A stretch of 64,000 nucleotides of DNA, taken from NCBI GenBank assembly GCA_000969725.1, contig JXSR01S065779.1, one strand, 5' to 3'. Source of the DNA: Ophiothrix spiculata (lineage: Eukaryota > Echinodermata > Ophiuroidea > Amphilepidida > Ophiotrichidae). How positions within the stretch are numbered: position 1 is the first letter of the stretch; each line of letters starts with the position of its first letter. The notes below the pieces were generated by a model. The model was not told the DNA's origin. It saw only the letters and a program-made list of their open reading frames with translations, and ran no database searches. Below are positions 41,890-55,430 of the stretch, piece by piece. Both the position numbers and the translations under genes were made by a program.

Positions 41890-43160
41890 ATATATGTTAC
41901 TGATTCTTGCATGTAATATAGCTTTGTCGTGTTGATCGACGGATAATAATCTACATAGTCATATGCTGTAATATTCATGAGAAGAGACAATTCTGAATTA
42001 CTTCAGTTACGACAACGTAATTACAGGACGATTTGATTTGATGGACAACGAATTTTCTCTAAGCGTATGGCATTATTCTCTTTACATAGCGAAATAGATC
42101 CAGGATTTACGCGGTGGATATACACGTAATTGATTTGTGTATCAATTTTAATATGAAACAATTCTGAAATGATTTGTTTGCTTTTAAGTTGATCGTTTCA
42201 TCACAAGTATGGTAAGAAAATAAATTGAATGTTGTTGTTTTATATGTTTTTAAAGACACTGACTCTGAGTGTAGATTAACGTGTAAATCATATCCATCGC
42301 CTTATGTGTAAATTAAAGATTTGAAGCCCACATGAGACCGTCCATCCCAAACGAGCCTTAAATGTAGGAAATTCATTTTGCACTACAGGTGAAAATACAT
42401 GTCAACTTCCTAACTTGCCGGAATTGATTCATAATCCCTGTGCTTACTTCAAACCACCTGCAAAATGTCATTTCAAGAAAATGATCGGAAATATGAAATA
42501 TATCTTTAAGGATAATCAACAGAAAATATAGGGCTTACTGCACTTTTATCTTAGTTATCCATTTTACTTCCTGACAACTTTGACGGACCCTATCTTGACT
42601 TTTCTTGGAATTGAGTGAAGTTCATTGAGGTAGCATTTTAATCCTTATAACATGGTCTTTGTAAATATTAATAAAATGGAAATGACAAGATGCTGCATTT
42701 ACAGCTGTTTTGGAATGGACGGTCACATATGTTACTGATACGTACATGTAGCTTTACCGTATTTATCGAGTCAAAATACCTTTGAATAATAATGTATTTA
42801 GTCATTTAAATTTCAAGATAAGAGACAATTACTTAAGTTGCAACAACGTAATTACAGGACGAATTAATTTGATGGACACTGGATTGTCTCTAAATGAGCT
42901 GGGTTTGGCATTATGCTCTTTAGACAGCACAATTATAGATCCAGGATTTACAGCGAAGATATACAAGTGATTGATTTGTGTATCGATTTAAATATGAAAC
43001 AATTCTGAAAATTATTATTTGTTTGCTTAAGTTGATCGTTTTTTCATCACAAGCAGGGTAAAAAATAAATTGAATAGTCGTTGTTTTATGTTTTATAAAC
43101 GTATGGATTTAGAAGTCTAAATCATATCCATCGCCTTACGTGTAAATTAAAGATTTGAAG
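41890..43160. repeat. Two tandem copies of the GATGGACA unit, separated by a MITE
   Basis: Units 41890-42325 and 42730-43160 share GTTACTGAT, AACGTAATTACAGGACGA, TTTGATGGACA, GATCCAGGATTTAC, TTGATTTGTGTATC and ATAAATTGAAT. A MITE (42331-42728) lies between them. Further copies of the unit are near 44290, 46677, 52590, 55332, 61518 and, inverted, 60675. The copy at 42872-42970 is open for 32 codons. Confidence 0.75.
42331..42728. mobile_element. TGTGACCGTCC-family MITE, copy 3
   Basis: The left end CATGAGACCGTCCATCCCAA and right end TTTTGGAATGGACGGTCACA are inverted. The interior matches 13103-13530. It interrupts AAAGATTTGAAGCCCA, whose uninterrupted form is at 43150 and 62455. Confidence 0.75.
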
Positions 43161-44849
43161 CCCATAGGTTACTAGATAGACGTTAGTACTAGTAGCGACT
43201 TGTAGTGACTAGAATATTTGTTTTAAATATGCTTGCAAGGCACTAGTTAAAATGCCAACCTGTTAGTGTATTTTTGTTGCATCGTTTAAAATTAGAGCAA
43301 CGTTTTTGTATGACATAGAGGAATCTCCTGGATTTCATCAATGTCTTTGGATGGAAATATCCTTTCGATGAATTCTAAGCGCTATCATGGCCATGGTATA
43401 TGTGACCGTCCATCCCAAACCATTACATTTTCTTAACAAATTTGCAACACAAATTTCATCAACTGATAATAATTAAACTTTTATCATCCAAAATTGCATT
43501 AGTAAATGGAACGTATTGTCCTTTAAGTCTAAAATATTTGTGGATTTAGGAACGATTATTGCTTTGCAGATCAACTTAGGAATATTTTTATATCTTTATT
43601 AAATACCATATATCAAAAATAAGACAAATAAATAAAGGAATTCCACCTTAAAACAAACTAAGCGATGAAAAGGTTAACAAATGCATTGATTACATTCATA
43701 ACGAAAGTTTTCTTATTAAGAAATAAATTATAATGATAAATAAAACACATAATGAATTGAGAGCTTCAATTATGGGAATCATTTTGCAAATTTAAGCCTT
43801 CAATTTGTCAAAACAAATGAAAAGATATACGCCTAATTGATCAATTGATAATGAATTGAACTAATTGCAATAGGTAGTGAAATGGTGAAAAGTACAACCA
43901 TGGTACAACAGATGCTTAACAGATCATCTATCTTGTTCACACTGCACTAAGAATTCATACAGTGATAAAGCAGTCCTGGTAATTAGTCTACTTCTCTGAG
44001 CGTGGCAAATACACCATCTATTTCCAAATATGTATTGAGTATTGCCAAATATGTTATATTGAGAGCACGCATCTCAAATTCATTTTGGCGACCCATTTGA
44101 GCTGAAAATGCATGATTTATGAGAAAACACCTACTCCTTACAAATTAAGACATTTTACATTATGTTACTGATGTTTATATCTAATGTAGCTGCATCCTAT
44201 TTATTGCACAATAAGACCCTTGGATTACAAATCACATTTAAAAATCAAGAGCAGAAGCTACAACAAAGTATACAGGACGATTTTAGTTGATGGACAGCGG
44301 ATTGTAAGCGTTGAGTTGGGTTTGGCATTAGTCTCTTAGGACAACGTAGTAGGTTCTGGATTTACAGCCTAGATAAACATGTAATTGGTTTGAGTATCCA
44401 TTTTGATATAGAACAATTGTTTTATGATAAAAATGATTTGTTCGCTTAAGTTGATCGATTGTTTTATTAAAATATGGCAAGAAAATAAACTGAATTGTCG
44501 TGTTTTATATATTGTAAAGACTATGGTACTTCTTATATAAACTCGAATATTTTAAAAGAGCAATTAACGATACCTCTCACATGTGTAAATTAAAGAGCCA
44601 CGAAGCTAATATCGACTTGCAATAAATTGAATCTCTGAATATACTAGCCGGGTAAAACATTTTCAACGTACGTGTATTTTATATAGTATAAAAGAGGAAT
44701 ACACCAAAAATGGAATCAGGCACATGTTTGATAAAATGTCATTGGGGTTTGTGTTGTAAAATTATTTGAGTTTCTGTTGTAAAATGATTTCATTGTGTTT
44801 TTGTTTTTAAGTAACAACATTGAAATATAAATTTGATCTTTTTTGAACA

Positions 44850-45915
44850 AAAATGGTTTTATTTATTTACTTATTTATTCACGGTATAAAAATACCAACA
44901 GGCAGCAATGCTGATGGTGCTGGCTTACAATTAAAAAACAATTATTAAATATGTTCAAAGTATCAATGAACAAGAAAATACAATGCACAATGAAATAGAA
45001 CAACATGGAACAAACTTCTTACTGCTTGTTTAAGAGCCGGATGACATGAGGAATAGTTGATCTGGAGAATCTGTCAGTTCTACATTTAGGTTCATCGAAT
45101 TGCTTGAATCTTCTGAGAGAATAGTTTGGTGATGGTCTAACAGGAATGAGATGTTTGTGGCGTTCTGAGTTGAGGAGCTTTTGACCGAATTTTAAGAGGA
45201 GCTGCTCACGACGGTCAGCTAGGTTGGCAATTCCAAGATCAAGCAGAGCGGTATTATAGTGCTCGTACCTACTGCCCAGGATGAGTCTACAGCACCTTTT
45301 CTGGATCATTTCAAGTTGTTTGCTCTGCTCTTGGGTGATGGATGGATGCCAAACCGGACAAGCATACTCCATAACGGGTCTAATGTATGTTTGATACACA
45401 GTCAAAAGATCCTCAACAGGAGCACCAAAGCCACGTAGTGTGTACATAAGAAATAATCTTCTAGATGCCCGGCTTATCATGTCAGCCACCTGTTTATCCC
45501 ATTTGAGATCTTTTTGAATAAACAAACCAAGCAGTTTCATCACATCTACAGTATCAAGCATCTCACCAGAGAGGGAATATGATGGATAATTAACAACATT
45601 TTTTAAAAACGAAATATGCATAATATGGCACTTTGATGGTTTTGGTAACATATCGTTGCGATCGCACCAATCACTTAAGGCATCCAGATGGTGTTGGAGC
45701 TCGTTTTGCTTTGGTTTGTTTGTAGTTGTTGTTTCTCCTAGGGTAAGGTCATCCACAAATTTCCAACGCTTACTGCATGTTATAGCAGCGTCATTAACCA
45801 CAATTGTAAAAATGATTGGCCCACATTTAGTGCCTTGCGGCACACCACAAGTTTTTGATCGCAAGTCAGACTGGTTATTTCCAAGCTTTAGCAAGTATAA
45901 TCATGTAAACCTGGG
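44850..45915 (-). mobile_element. CR1/L2-group LINE, 3' half with intact RT C-terminal frame
   Basis: An open minus-strand frame of about 290 codons (45894-45019) reads CGVPQGTKCGPIIF (RT motif B), KWKFVDDLTLGE-type FVDD (catalytic motif C), MKLLGLFIQKDLKWDKQ, YACPVWHPS, LEMIQKRCCRLILG and a C-terminal RREQLLLKFG. This is the end of a non-LTR reverse transcriptase. Motif A and the endonuclease are missing, so the copy is 5' truncated near 45915. The 3' end is an (AATAA)-type tail near 44860. The open frame suggests a fairly young insertion. The clade is uncertain within the CR1/L2 group. Confidence 0.88.
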
Positions 45916-46914
45916 TTAGCAACATAACAAAAATCTTTTCACTATTAGAGTTGATACTGTATGTTGATAAAGTCAATAAAAGATGTCAAAATGGCTACAA
46001 GCATTGTGAGTTTAGATCTCCAGTGATTTCATCGAAAGACTTCGCTCGACGTTTACTGATACGCAGTCTTGAAAGTACATTACAAGTAGCGGGTGTAAAG
46101 TCTGCGCATCGGCAAACGTCAACCAATAATAACTTTTCAGGTAAGTATGAATCGGAAATAATTGTCTACATATCAACGTATAGGGCATAGCGTACGCATA
46201 ATCTACAAAAGTTTCACATACTGAAATGTGCCAAGCGGTCACTACTTTATGGATAATGGATTGAACACACTTCTAACGAACATATGATAAACAACAATGT
46301 ATATTAAAAACAAAACATTAGTGGGATTGTATATATACGTTATGCATACATTTGACAAGACGATGTTTGACTGAGCCTTAAGTCTTTGTACCCCTTTTGA
46401 TATGTTTGAAGCGAATTATCTTTAGCTTTTCGTTTCTTGACTATTAAAGATTAAGACAATAAAAAACAAATAGATCAAATTCAAAACGTCCTAATTTGTA
46501 CGTCATAAATGACGAACTTATTTAATACGTCTCCATCTCCATCTCGAGCTTGAAATCGCCCGGATTACGAACACCTCCTATTGCCATTTAAATCGGACAG
46601 AAAGGAATCATTCATTATTCACCTGAAGACGAAGTTACTTAAATAACAGCTTTGTAATTATATATGATTGTTTTTGATGGACAGCGGATCTACTCTAAGC
46701 GTTGAGTTGGGTTTGGCATTAGTTTCTTCAGCCAACGCAGTGGACCCTGGATTTACAGCGTAATTGATTATGTATCACTCTTGATATAAAACAGTTCTGA
46801 AATGATTTTGTTCGCTTAAGTTGATCGTTTGTTTCGTTAAAATATGGCAAGAAATAAATTGAATTGTCTTGTTTTATATGTTTTCAAGACTATGATACTT
46901 GATATATTTATTAT

Positions 46915-47406
46915 ATATCATAGGATGGGGATTGCTGGCCCCTACACCCCAGATTCACATCTGAGAATACAGGTGCGGTGAGGGCGTGCACTTTACATGA
47001 CCTGAACTGAAAGCATCCTAAGACTCATAACAGATTGTTTGGTATGTGTGAATATTTCATTATGGTGGGTGAAAGTTTCTTTTTTTTCCCACATTATTTT
47101 TGTCAGGTGCTCAAATTTTTATTTTTGTATTTTTATTTTTTGTGCAAAATTCTAAAATAGTGTGCTCACATATTTGGTATTTCTTATCTTGTATATTCTC
47201 AAATATTCTCAAATATCTATTTTGATGTAATTTCATCTTTTGATATTTTTGTGTAATGTGGATAGTATGTAATTTAAGTAATTTTTAATTCTATATTTGT
47301 ATATTGTATAATTTTTATGTATAGAGGGCCCTTGTGGAAAGCAGTGCTAGATCACTGATCTTTACTACCCTCTTTAAATGTGTCTGAAATAAATAAATAA
47401 ATAAAA
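46915..47406 (+). mobile_element. LINE 3' untranslated end
   Basis: The tract ends GGGCCCTTGTGGAAAGCAG, TACCCTCTTTAAATGTGTCT and then GAAATAAATAAATAAATAAA, a typical CR1/L2-type 3' end with tail. It interrupts the duplicon, which continues uninterrupted at 55570. Confidence 0.6.
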
Positions 47407-47914
47407 GACACACTTGGTCAAGGACTGGGTGATCAGTGCTTTTATAAATTACACCCCCAAAACCCATATGCTCATGGGCTAATAATTAATTTTATTGACG
47501 ACAAATGCATATTCTTTGGTGGCTATTTGCAAACAAAGTTTAAAAATTAACCGACATGCAATTCGACATGACAAAATCGTTACAAAATGCATGTAAGATG
47601 GGTGTTTTGTACGTCTTTTGCCAAAGTGACAGGACATTTTTCAATCTCATATACTCATAACACCCTTAAAGTTTAATTGAATTAATTTTCCCTTTGTTAT
47701 TTCAATCAGCCACTGCATTTTGAACACCAGGGTATATATTTCAATCATAATTAAATCACGCCACTGGTCAAGATTAAGAAAAGGCTGAGCAACTTTAACA
47801 ATAACATAATTGTCAGTTGTAACAATATCACTAATCCGGTTTAATGAAAGTGTCTTAAAAATGAAATGAGTGAAATGATACCTGCAAGGCAGAAACAAAA
47901 AGTGATCAAATTAA

Positions 47915-48308
47915 TAGTGACCGTCCATCCCAAACCAGCCGTAAATGCCGCCTCTTGTAATTTTCACTTTTAATGAACTTCACATGATTTCCAGAAGTCA
48001 AGTTATGATCCGTCAAAGGTTGTCAGCGAGTAAATATTTGGTAAAGCGTATTACTGAGATTAACGCGTTCAAAGATCAGTAAGCCCTATATTTTCTGTTA
48101 ATTGTCTTAAAAATTATGCAGATTTATTTCTCATTTTCTCTCATTTTTTTGAAATGAAATTTTGCTGATATTTTGAAGTAAGCAAACGGATTCTGAATCT
48201 GTCAAAAAATCAGTTTTAGCAATATACGACCTTGACATGTATTTTCATCAGTAGCGCAAAATGAAGTTTCTGGAATTTACGGCTCATAGGGGGTTGGACA
48301 GCCACAAT
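47915..48308. mobile_element. TGTGACCGTCC-family MITE, copy 4
   Basis: The left end AGTGACCGTCCATCCCAAAC + CAGCCGTAAATGCC and right end GGAATTTACGGCTCATAGG + GGGTTGGACAGCCAC are inverted. The interior contains AAGTTATGATCCGTCAAAGG. Confidence 0.75.
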
Positions 48309-49079
48309 TGAGAGATTATAGGTTGCTTACCATTTGTGTTAAGATCGAAAGGGTGGACAAAACTAGTGCGTACACATGGTGCTGGCTCGATTTACAGTTG
48401 CCATGGAAAACGCTAACCTGCTTCCATTATCCCTTTCTCACCCCATTTTAATACCTTCGTTTTCACGTTCAGTCAGTGCCTTCAAAACAATATCTTGATT
48501 TCAAAAAAAAAAAAAAAAAAAAACACTTTGAACTTATTGTAACCGTATTTTTCAATTAACATTAACAAGTTATCATAGATTTTGAAATTCTTCCTGTATT
48601 CCAAACCATAACACCCTAGAATTTGGATGTTAAAATCAAGTTTGGAAAATGAGAAATTATGAAGATGAAACTATGTAGCGTAAATTTAATTGCATTTCAT
48701 TATAATGGTTCTACTTTAATATGAGTCATGACGATTTTGATCACAGAAATAGTTTTTCTCTCTCCAAAAAGTATAAAAGAAGTCAAAAATACATACCAAC
48801 AACTTTTTTCTAAAACTATATAAGATTAAATGCAATTTGTAAATATTTTAAATTTTACTGACTTTATTTTTGATAAACGCATAAAATATTTGAATCGTCT
48901 ATATGGCAATTGATAACCTTTTCTTTTCATTGACTGTTAAAAGGAAAGGACGGACGCTTTAAGATTGAAAGCTTGCTCTCTAAGTGCTGAAAAAGTCGTG
49001 GTAGGTGATAAGACATAAGATTAAAAAAGGGTTACTCTACACTAGGAAAAGATTACGAAACTTGCGTTGAAAGTACTAC
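48309..49079. other. No gene seen; poly-A run at 48507-48526
   Basis: AT-rich spacer with an A homopolymer of about 20 bases. Nothing else recognised. Confidence 0.4.
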
Positions 49080-49658
49080 GATAATAAAATAGTGAACAAC
49101 TTTCATAAATTCATGAATAATGAATCTTTTCATATGTTACACACAATACACAACGTAATAGTTTTCCCCGTCATCAGAAACAGTGACATTTATAGATATA
49201 TCGCGTTACGTTATGATATATGTTTTATGATCCCAAATTATACTCTATTATGTTGAAAATTGAAGGTAAGATATCGTAATTAAGTTAAAAAGGAACAAGG
49301 AAAACATTGATGAATCCAAATGTTAATATAAGGGAATCAAATCTCCTGCTTGCGTTTAATTTTGCTTCTCCACTTTGTTTTAAATAGATCGTAATTTCCC
49401 TTTTAACATTTCGCGCGTAATAAGCTTTAACGGTCTTTTTGTTACATCTAACATACTAATTTCGATTTCATGTCACTTATTCCGTTAGCTACAAGAGTTC
49501 AGGTTTTCCTGCAATTGACGTTGTGAAAATGTTTTTATTAGTTGTCTGCTTTGTGACAACTTAATAACTTGTTTATTGACTATTCATGTTAACTGCCGCG
49601 TAAAATCAAACGTTAAGTTGTTGCAATTAATTCACTGGCTTTCTGTAAAGCAATTTTT

Positions 49659-49990
49659 ATAGTTGAGGGGGTCTTTGTTTTATAGTTGAAAGGGTCTTTG
49701 TTTTATAGTTTAGGGGTCTATGTTTTATAGTTGAGAGGGTCTTTGTTTTATAGTTGAGGGGGTCTTTGTTTTATAGTTGAGGGGGTCTTTGTTTTATAGT
49801 TGAGGGGTACTTTGTTTTATAGTTGAGGGGGTCTTTGTTTTATAGTTGAGAGGGTCTTTGTTTTATAGTTGAGGGGGTCTTTGTTTTATAGTTGAGAGGG
49901 TCTTTGTTTTATAGTTGAGAGGGTCTTTGTTTTATAGCTGAGGGGGTCTTTGTTTTATAGTTGAGAGGGTCTTGGGTCTTTGTTTTATAG
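49659..49990. repeat. 23-bp minisatellite, about 14 units
   Basis: The unit ATAGTTGAGGGGGTCTTTG + TTTT is repeated with GAGAGGG, GAAAGGG and GAGGGGTAC variants and one unit with an extra CTTGGGT. The corresponding place in the other duplicon copies (about 56570) has only CTGTAGTTAAGGCAATTTAA, so the array expanded after duplication. Confidence 0.95.
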
Positions 49991-51808
49991 TCACCTGAGC
50001 TTCCTTAATCAAAGGCAGTATGTTACATTTATACACCATACCAAGTATGTTGAAATTTTGCCATCTTTTTAGTTAATTTCAGTTATTTGCACATTCTAAA
50101 CATTAAAACGTTATTAAAAACACACACAATTATTATGAAACAGATAAAGAGACTCATCTATTTAAATTCTATTAAAACATTTGCTTTTATTTATCCGGCA
50201 AATATGCTCGCAATGCGCGTCTTAGTACATGCATTTACGCTATCCGTACCCGGGGATGTCTTCTCTTCAATACTGCCATGTAAAGCCTTGCTAAATTTGC
50301 TGCTAGAAAATGTTGATCAAATTAAGCTTCATCGTTAGCATCACAAACATTGTCAATTGATCCCCTGTTAAGACTATGAGATGTTAGACAATGTCGTGTC
50401 GCTCTTTAATTCACGGAGTTGTTTTGAAAACATTCCTCGATTTCACGGGATTTTTATATTTTCAAGAAAATGTGTGAAGAAATCGGAAAGTCAATTAAAA
50501 AATGAAAGTAGGAAATTTCAGAGATTGGTTCGCTAAGGCGTGTTACGTAATAAAACATCACCGCTATCTCCAATGTGCATTGTGTCAATATTGAAATATT
50601 TCTCTGTTTTTATGAGATATTCAACTATAGCAATTCATTAACTATATGCTTACCATGCAATTTAGCCCTTAAGTTGTTTACACATTTTGTTTTGTATTTC
50701 TTACTTACAAAACAAACTAAGCGAGGAAAAGGTTAACAAATGCAATGATTACATTAAACAGAATAAAAAAATAAAAGCAAACATTTATTACTAAGGAATA
50801 AATAATAATGATAAAAACATAGAATTGAGAGCTGAAAATTTGGGAATCGTTTTGCAAATTTAAGCCTTCAATTTGTCAAAATAAATGAAAATGAAATTGA
50901 ATGATGTACGCATGATGTTATGACTGCAGGTTACTGATTTGGTAAAGGCACTCGTCAATATTACGCCATTTATCTCGCTTCGACACTTAATCATTGCTAT
51001 AATTTTCCGTAATTTCCATGATTACTTTCCACTTTAATAGATAAGCAGGCGTGTTACTCTCCATAAATATATGTGTCATTAAGAATGCTATATAAGTGAG
51101 ATAATATGCCGGCATACACTCACAAAGTACTAAATTAGTTTTATCTTACAGGCATATCAACAAATCACACCAATTTTCTCCTGTGCTTTGCTGAACAAAA
51201 TACTAAAAGCTTCCGACTTAAACGAGTTTTATGAAGCGATTTTAAACCCTTAGGCTAGAAGATGAGCTCAAAATAAGGCATTTCAAAGCGTGTGTGTAAC
51301 ACTAAATATTTCATAATAGTAAATGTCATTAAGTTATAACCAAAAAGTAGATCTTAATGGGGAAGCGAAGAAAGGAAGTATTTTCATCATATTTTATACT
51401 ATTGAAAAGCTTAACAACAACAAATTCAAATAAAGTCAATTTTGAATACCTTAGTTTTCAATCAACATTAAATGCCTTGGTTTTCAAACGACGATCGAAC
51501 TAACCTGTGACATAATAGGAAAGTGTAAAGCGTGAAAATAAAACGGTAAAAGAAAGACCTAATTAAAATTGTTAGGCTAAAGGAAATCTGAGGAAATAGA
51601 TTTTCTGTAATTAATAAATACCATGACTTGATCACAAACTTCACTGCTTTTGTGCGTGTCGTTTCAATAGGATAATAGTTTAAATTCATTAAAAATTCGA
51701 TTTAGTTAATTATGTTGTGGGCATATCGGCAAATTACTTTGACAATTTATCTTGTCAATGATTAATTGTTAGATATACAAGTGTCAATGCCCTTTAACAC
51801 TTAAGCAG

Positions 51809-52165
51809 TCAAGTTAGCTCAATCGGTAAGGCGCTCGCTTGCGGTGCGGAAGGTCCCGAGTTCGAACCCCGCTGGTGCCAAAAAAGTTGAGTGTGCTTGA
51901 TATTTCCTTGGACAAGGAACTAACTGCTTATTGTCTCGTGGAAACCCGTACGAAACTCGGGGAGCGATTGTACGTATGTGGGCTGATCAAGGTTCAGCGC
52001 CCCTAGAGGTTGTCGCAGAACCTGAAATGATGCTTGGTGTGGAATGGAGCTTACTTGGGCCACAGTGGTCAGCGAACACCTGTAAAGTGTACAGAGGCCG
52101 AGTGAAATTACAAATCTGGGAGGCATAGCGCACTATAAATCCCCAGTATTTATTTATTTATTTTA
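51809..52165 (+). mobile_element. tRNA-derived SINE with a clear head
   Basis: TTAGCTCAATCGGTAAGGCG is a box A and GGTCCCGAGTTCGAACCCCG a box B, 38 bases apart, in a tRNA-like head. The body follows, with a terminal GCGCACTATAAATCCCCAG and (TATT)n tail. The tRNA identity is not clear, because the acceptor ends (GCAGTCAAG and TGGTGCC) do not pair well, so I do not call it a functional tRNA. Confidence 0.8.
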
Positions 52166-53046
52166 TTAATTAATCAATTGATAATGAATTGAACTAATTG
52201 CAATAACTAGTGAAATGGTAAAAAATACAACTATGGTACAACAGATGTTTAACAGATCATCTATCTTGTCAACACTGCACTAAGAAATCATACACTGTAA
52301 TAAGCAGGCCTGGTAATTAGTCTACTTCTCTGAGCGTGAGAAATACACCACCCATTTCCAAATATGTATTGAGTATTTACAAATATGTTATATTGAGAGC
52401 ACGCATCTCAAATTTATTTTGGCGACCCATTTGATTTCAAAATGCATGATTCATGAGAAAACACCTACTCCTTACAAATTAAGACATTTTACATTATGTT
52501 ACTGATGTTTATATCTAATGTAGCTGCATCCTATTTATTGCACAATAAGACCCTCGGATTACAAATCACATTTAGTAATCAAGAGCAGAAGCTCTAAGCG
52601 TTGAGTTGGGTTTTGCATTAGTCCTTCAGAAAAACGCAGTAGGTTCTGGATTTACAGCCTTCATATACAGGTAATTGATTATGTATCACTCCAGATATAA
52701 AACAGTTATCACTTTTGATATAAAAAAAATGGTTTTATGATAGGAATGATTTCTTCGCTTAAGTTGATTGTTTATTTCATTAAAATATGGCAAGAAAATA
52801 AACTAAATTGTCGTGTTTTATATGTTTTAAAGACTATGGTACTTCTTATATAAACTCGAAGATTCAAAAGAGCAAATGATATCTCTTACATATGTAAATA
52901 AAAGAGCAACGAAGCTAGTAGCGGCTTGCAATGAATCTCTGAATATACTAACCGGGTAAAACATTTTCAACGTACATGTATTTTATATAGTAAAAAAGAG
53001 GAATGCACCAAAAGTTGAATCAGGCACATGTTTGATAAAATGTCAC

Positions 53047-53425
53047 TCACTGTAAACTAAAACTCGTCAGTTATATGCTTGACTAGCTTTAAACTAGTCG
53101 GTCTACCCTGTTAAAGCATGCTTGACTAGTCTATTCTAGTCGAGCAGATATCCATAATAGTCGAGCTTAACATTGGTGCTAAACTAGTTTCGCAACCATT
53201 CTGGAAAAAATAGTCAGGCTGGATCGGTGGATTGACTAGTTAAAACTAGTCAAGCTACATTGCAATAACACGTCACGTCAAAGGTCATTCCTTTCACATT
53301 GGAAAAGCTTATTTTTGAATTCATACAATGGACACTTGTATAGAACTCGCCAAGTCGAGCAAGACCGACTGGGCAAAAGTAGCAAGGTGGGCACCAGCTG
53401 GACGAGCTTTTACCCAGTCTTTAGG
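53047..53425. repeat. GACTAGT/CTAGTC motif cluster
   Basis: At least seven occurrences of GACTAG or CTAGTC, several as self-complementary pairs (GACTAGTTAAAACTAGTC). It begins CACTGTAAACT, like the start of the block near 39425. It is inserted between two duplicon segments that are adjacent elsewhere apart from the LINE insertion at 44850. Confidence 0.55.
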
Positions 53426-53507
53426 TTTGAAAGTACACCACTAGCATGACTAGTAGCGGGTGCAAAGACTGCGCATTATTGCAGACGTCAACCAATAAGA
53501 ACTTTAA

Positions 53508-54367
53508 GGGGATGCCCCAGACTCAGAGGTGATTTTTTGAAATAAATAAGCTATGGTGCTCATTTTTGGTCAATATATAACTTTGAACAAAAGAATTGTT
53601 TTCAAACTGTTGTCAAGGTAATACCACCACCACCGGTTGCTATGGGAACGGCGGCCATATTCGATTTTATAAGGTATTCTTGCGCGCAGTTTTTTCCCCG
53701 AAACCATACATGCTATTGCCTTGAAACTTTGCATGCACTTTCTTAAGACAGGTATTTAAAAGACACCGGAGAGGAATATTCAATTTTTTCCCAGAAGTTG
53801 GGTCAACGACCTCAAATTTTGTCGTAAAACGATTTTTGGGCTAAAATTCAACGAAAATTTGCCGTTTAACCTTTTCGAAATAGCATGTATGGTTGCGGAG
53901 AAAAACCGCGCGCAAGTTGAAAAGTTGTCGAAAACGACATTTTGCGTAAAGTGAGCTTAAAGATTAGAAACACTAAATATGCAAAGTAATGGCAAATTCG
54001 TTCATTTAGAGTCTTCTAAACTTAACTGCTATGTTCAGAAATATTACAGACTCAATGAAATATTACTTCTATGCTTTACATGGGGCAAAAATTCATTTAA
54101 ATAACCAACTTTATTAAAAATAACCCCTCAAAAACAATAAAAAACATAAGAATAACAATACATGTGTTAGTATAGGGAAAAGTTCAATTTTCTGCGATTC
54201 GTGTCGACATGCTTCACTTTGATCAATCATAACTTTTGAAACAGGATGTCGTATTTAAGTCAACTAAAAAGTAAATTAAAGCTGAAATTGCAAAAAATAT
54301 TACTAAGGTAAAACAATAATGTCATCAAAAAGTGCATTATTTCCAAAAATGGGTCTGGGGCATCCCC
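53508..54367. mobile_element. GGGGATGCCCC-ended element, copy 2, TTAA-flanked
   Basis: TTAA-GGGGATGCCCCAGAC ... GTCTGGGGCATCCCC-TTAA (53504-53507 and 54368-54371). It is 860 bp. The related duplicon at 46130 lacks it (AACTTTTCAGGTAAGTATG). No transposase; piggyBac-like target. Confidence 0.85.
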
Positions 54368-54498
54368 TTAAAGGTAAGTATGAATCGGAAATAATGTTCA
54401 GCTATATATCAACGCTGTTTGACTGAGCCTTAAGTCTTTGTATTCCGTTTGACATGTTTGAAGCGAATTATCTTTCGCTTTTCGTTTCTCGACTATAA

Positions 54499-55105
54499 TT
54501 ACCCTAGTCCTCCACCCCCCTAAGGTGTTTTCCCCGCTTCATCAAAACGCAAAAGCAACCGGCCCAGGCATCTAGGTAATCTCTTTTACATCCTTTGCGG
54601 TCATTTTGATGAAAAAAACTAGGGGGGGGGGGGGGGTTACCACCTAAGGTGGGGTTAGGACAGTCCGTCAAAGTTGGGGTGTAGGGGGTTTGTGAAATCT
54701 TTTAAGTCGCCATTTTTAAAAATATATGCATGCTATAAGACTCAAACTTGCAAAACATGTTAGAATCATTATTTCCCTTATTTATTAGCAAATAAGCAAA
54801 AAATCCGATTAAAATCCGTTTTTTAGAACTTTAATAGCAAAATTTAGATTTTGGTGGCCATTTTTGCCATAATAGAATTTTGCCTGGTTTTCCAATTCGA
54901 AAGTTCTTTATGACGTCAAATTTACGTAACGCCTCGGCCGATTTTGGTGATCTTGGTATCGTTGGATAGGGGCGGATCACACCTATCTATAGCACAACCA
55001 AGTTCATAGGGGGTTCCGTTCCAAAATATACGGGGGGTTGCAACACCCCTCCCCCCCCCCTTCGGATGACGTGTTACAAAAAAAGCTCAGGAGGAAAAGG
55101 GTTAA
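54499..55105. mobile_element. TTAACCCTCGTC family element, worn left end
   Basis: TTACCCTAGTCCTCCACC at the left, AAAAGGGTTAA at the right. The interior TCATTTTGATGAAAAAAACT and GGTTGCAACACCCC match the other copies in inverted orientation. It interrupts the duplicon between GACTATAAT and AGATCAAGACAAT, which are adjacent at 46440-46460. Confidence 0.75.
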
Positions 55106-55331
55106 AGATCAAGACAATGAAAGAAAAATAGATCAAATTCAAATGTCCTAATTGCATTTAAAGTGCATAAATGATGTAAAATATTAAATGTCTCCATCTC
55201 TATCTCGAGCTTGAAATCGTCCGGATTACGAGCAGCTCCTATTGCGGACAGAAAGGAATCATTCATTATTTACCTGAAGACGAAGTTACTTAAATAACAG
55301 CTTTGTAATTTAATATATACGATTGGTTTTG

Positions 55332-55430
55332 ATGGACAGCGGATTTTCTCTAAGCGTTGAGTTGGGTTTGGCATTAGTCTCTTCAGGCAACGCAGTAGAT
55401 TCGGGATTTACAGCCTGCATATACAGGTAA
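55332..55430 (+). CDS. Short repeated reading frame, 32 codons, copy f
   Basis: Reads MDSGFSLSVELGLALVSSGN followed by AVDSGFTACIYR and a stop. An ATAAATTGAAT lies about 90 bases downstream. Copies at 42872-42970 (MDTGLSLNELGLALCSL...), 46677 (MDSGSTLSVELGLALVSS...) and 61518 (MDNGFSLSAELGLVLSSLHN...) keep the same frame despite differing bases. Copies at 42041 and 44290 do not. I do not recognise the peptide. It could be a relic terminal exon or part of a repeat consensus. Between the two subgroups many differences change the residue, so selection is not demonstrated. Confidence 0.25.
   Translation: MDSGFSLSVELGLALVSSGNAVDSGFTACIYR

Larger units (their letters stand above)
43640..49990. repeat. 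Long duplicon, copy 1
   Basis: Segments 43640-44760, 46000-46905 and 49080-49640 occur in the same order and orientation in 50700-56640. Shared phrases include AAACAAACTAAGCGA, AGATCATCTATCTTG, GGTAAGTATGAATCGGAAAT and TCCGTTAG--ACA. Copy 1 has gained a LINE (44850-45915), a LINE 3' end (46915-47406) and a minisatellite (49659-49990). Confidence 0.7.

Noticed and set aside
51809-51885. Functional tRNA gene.
   Set aside because: Boxes A and B are good, but the acceptor ends do not pair and a SINE body with a (TATT)n tail follows.
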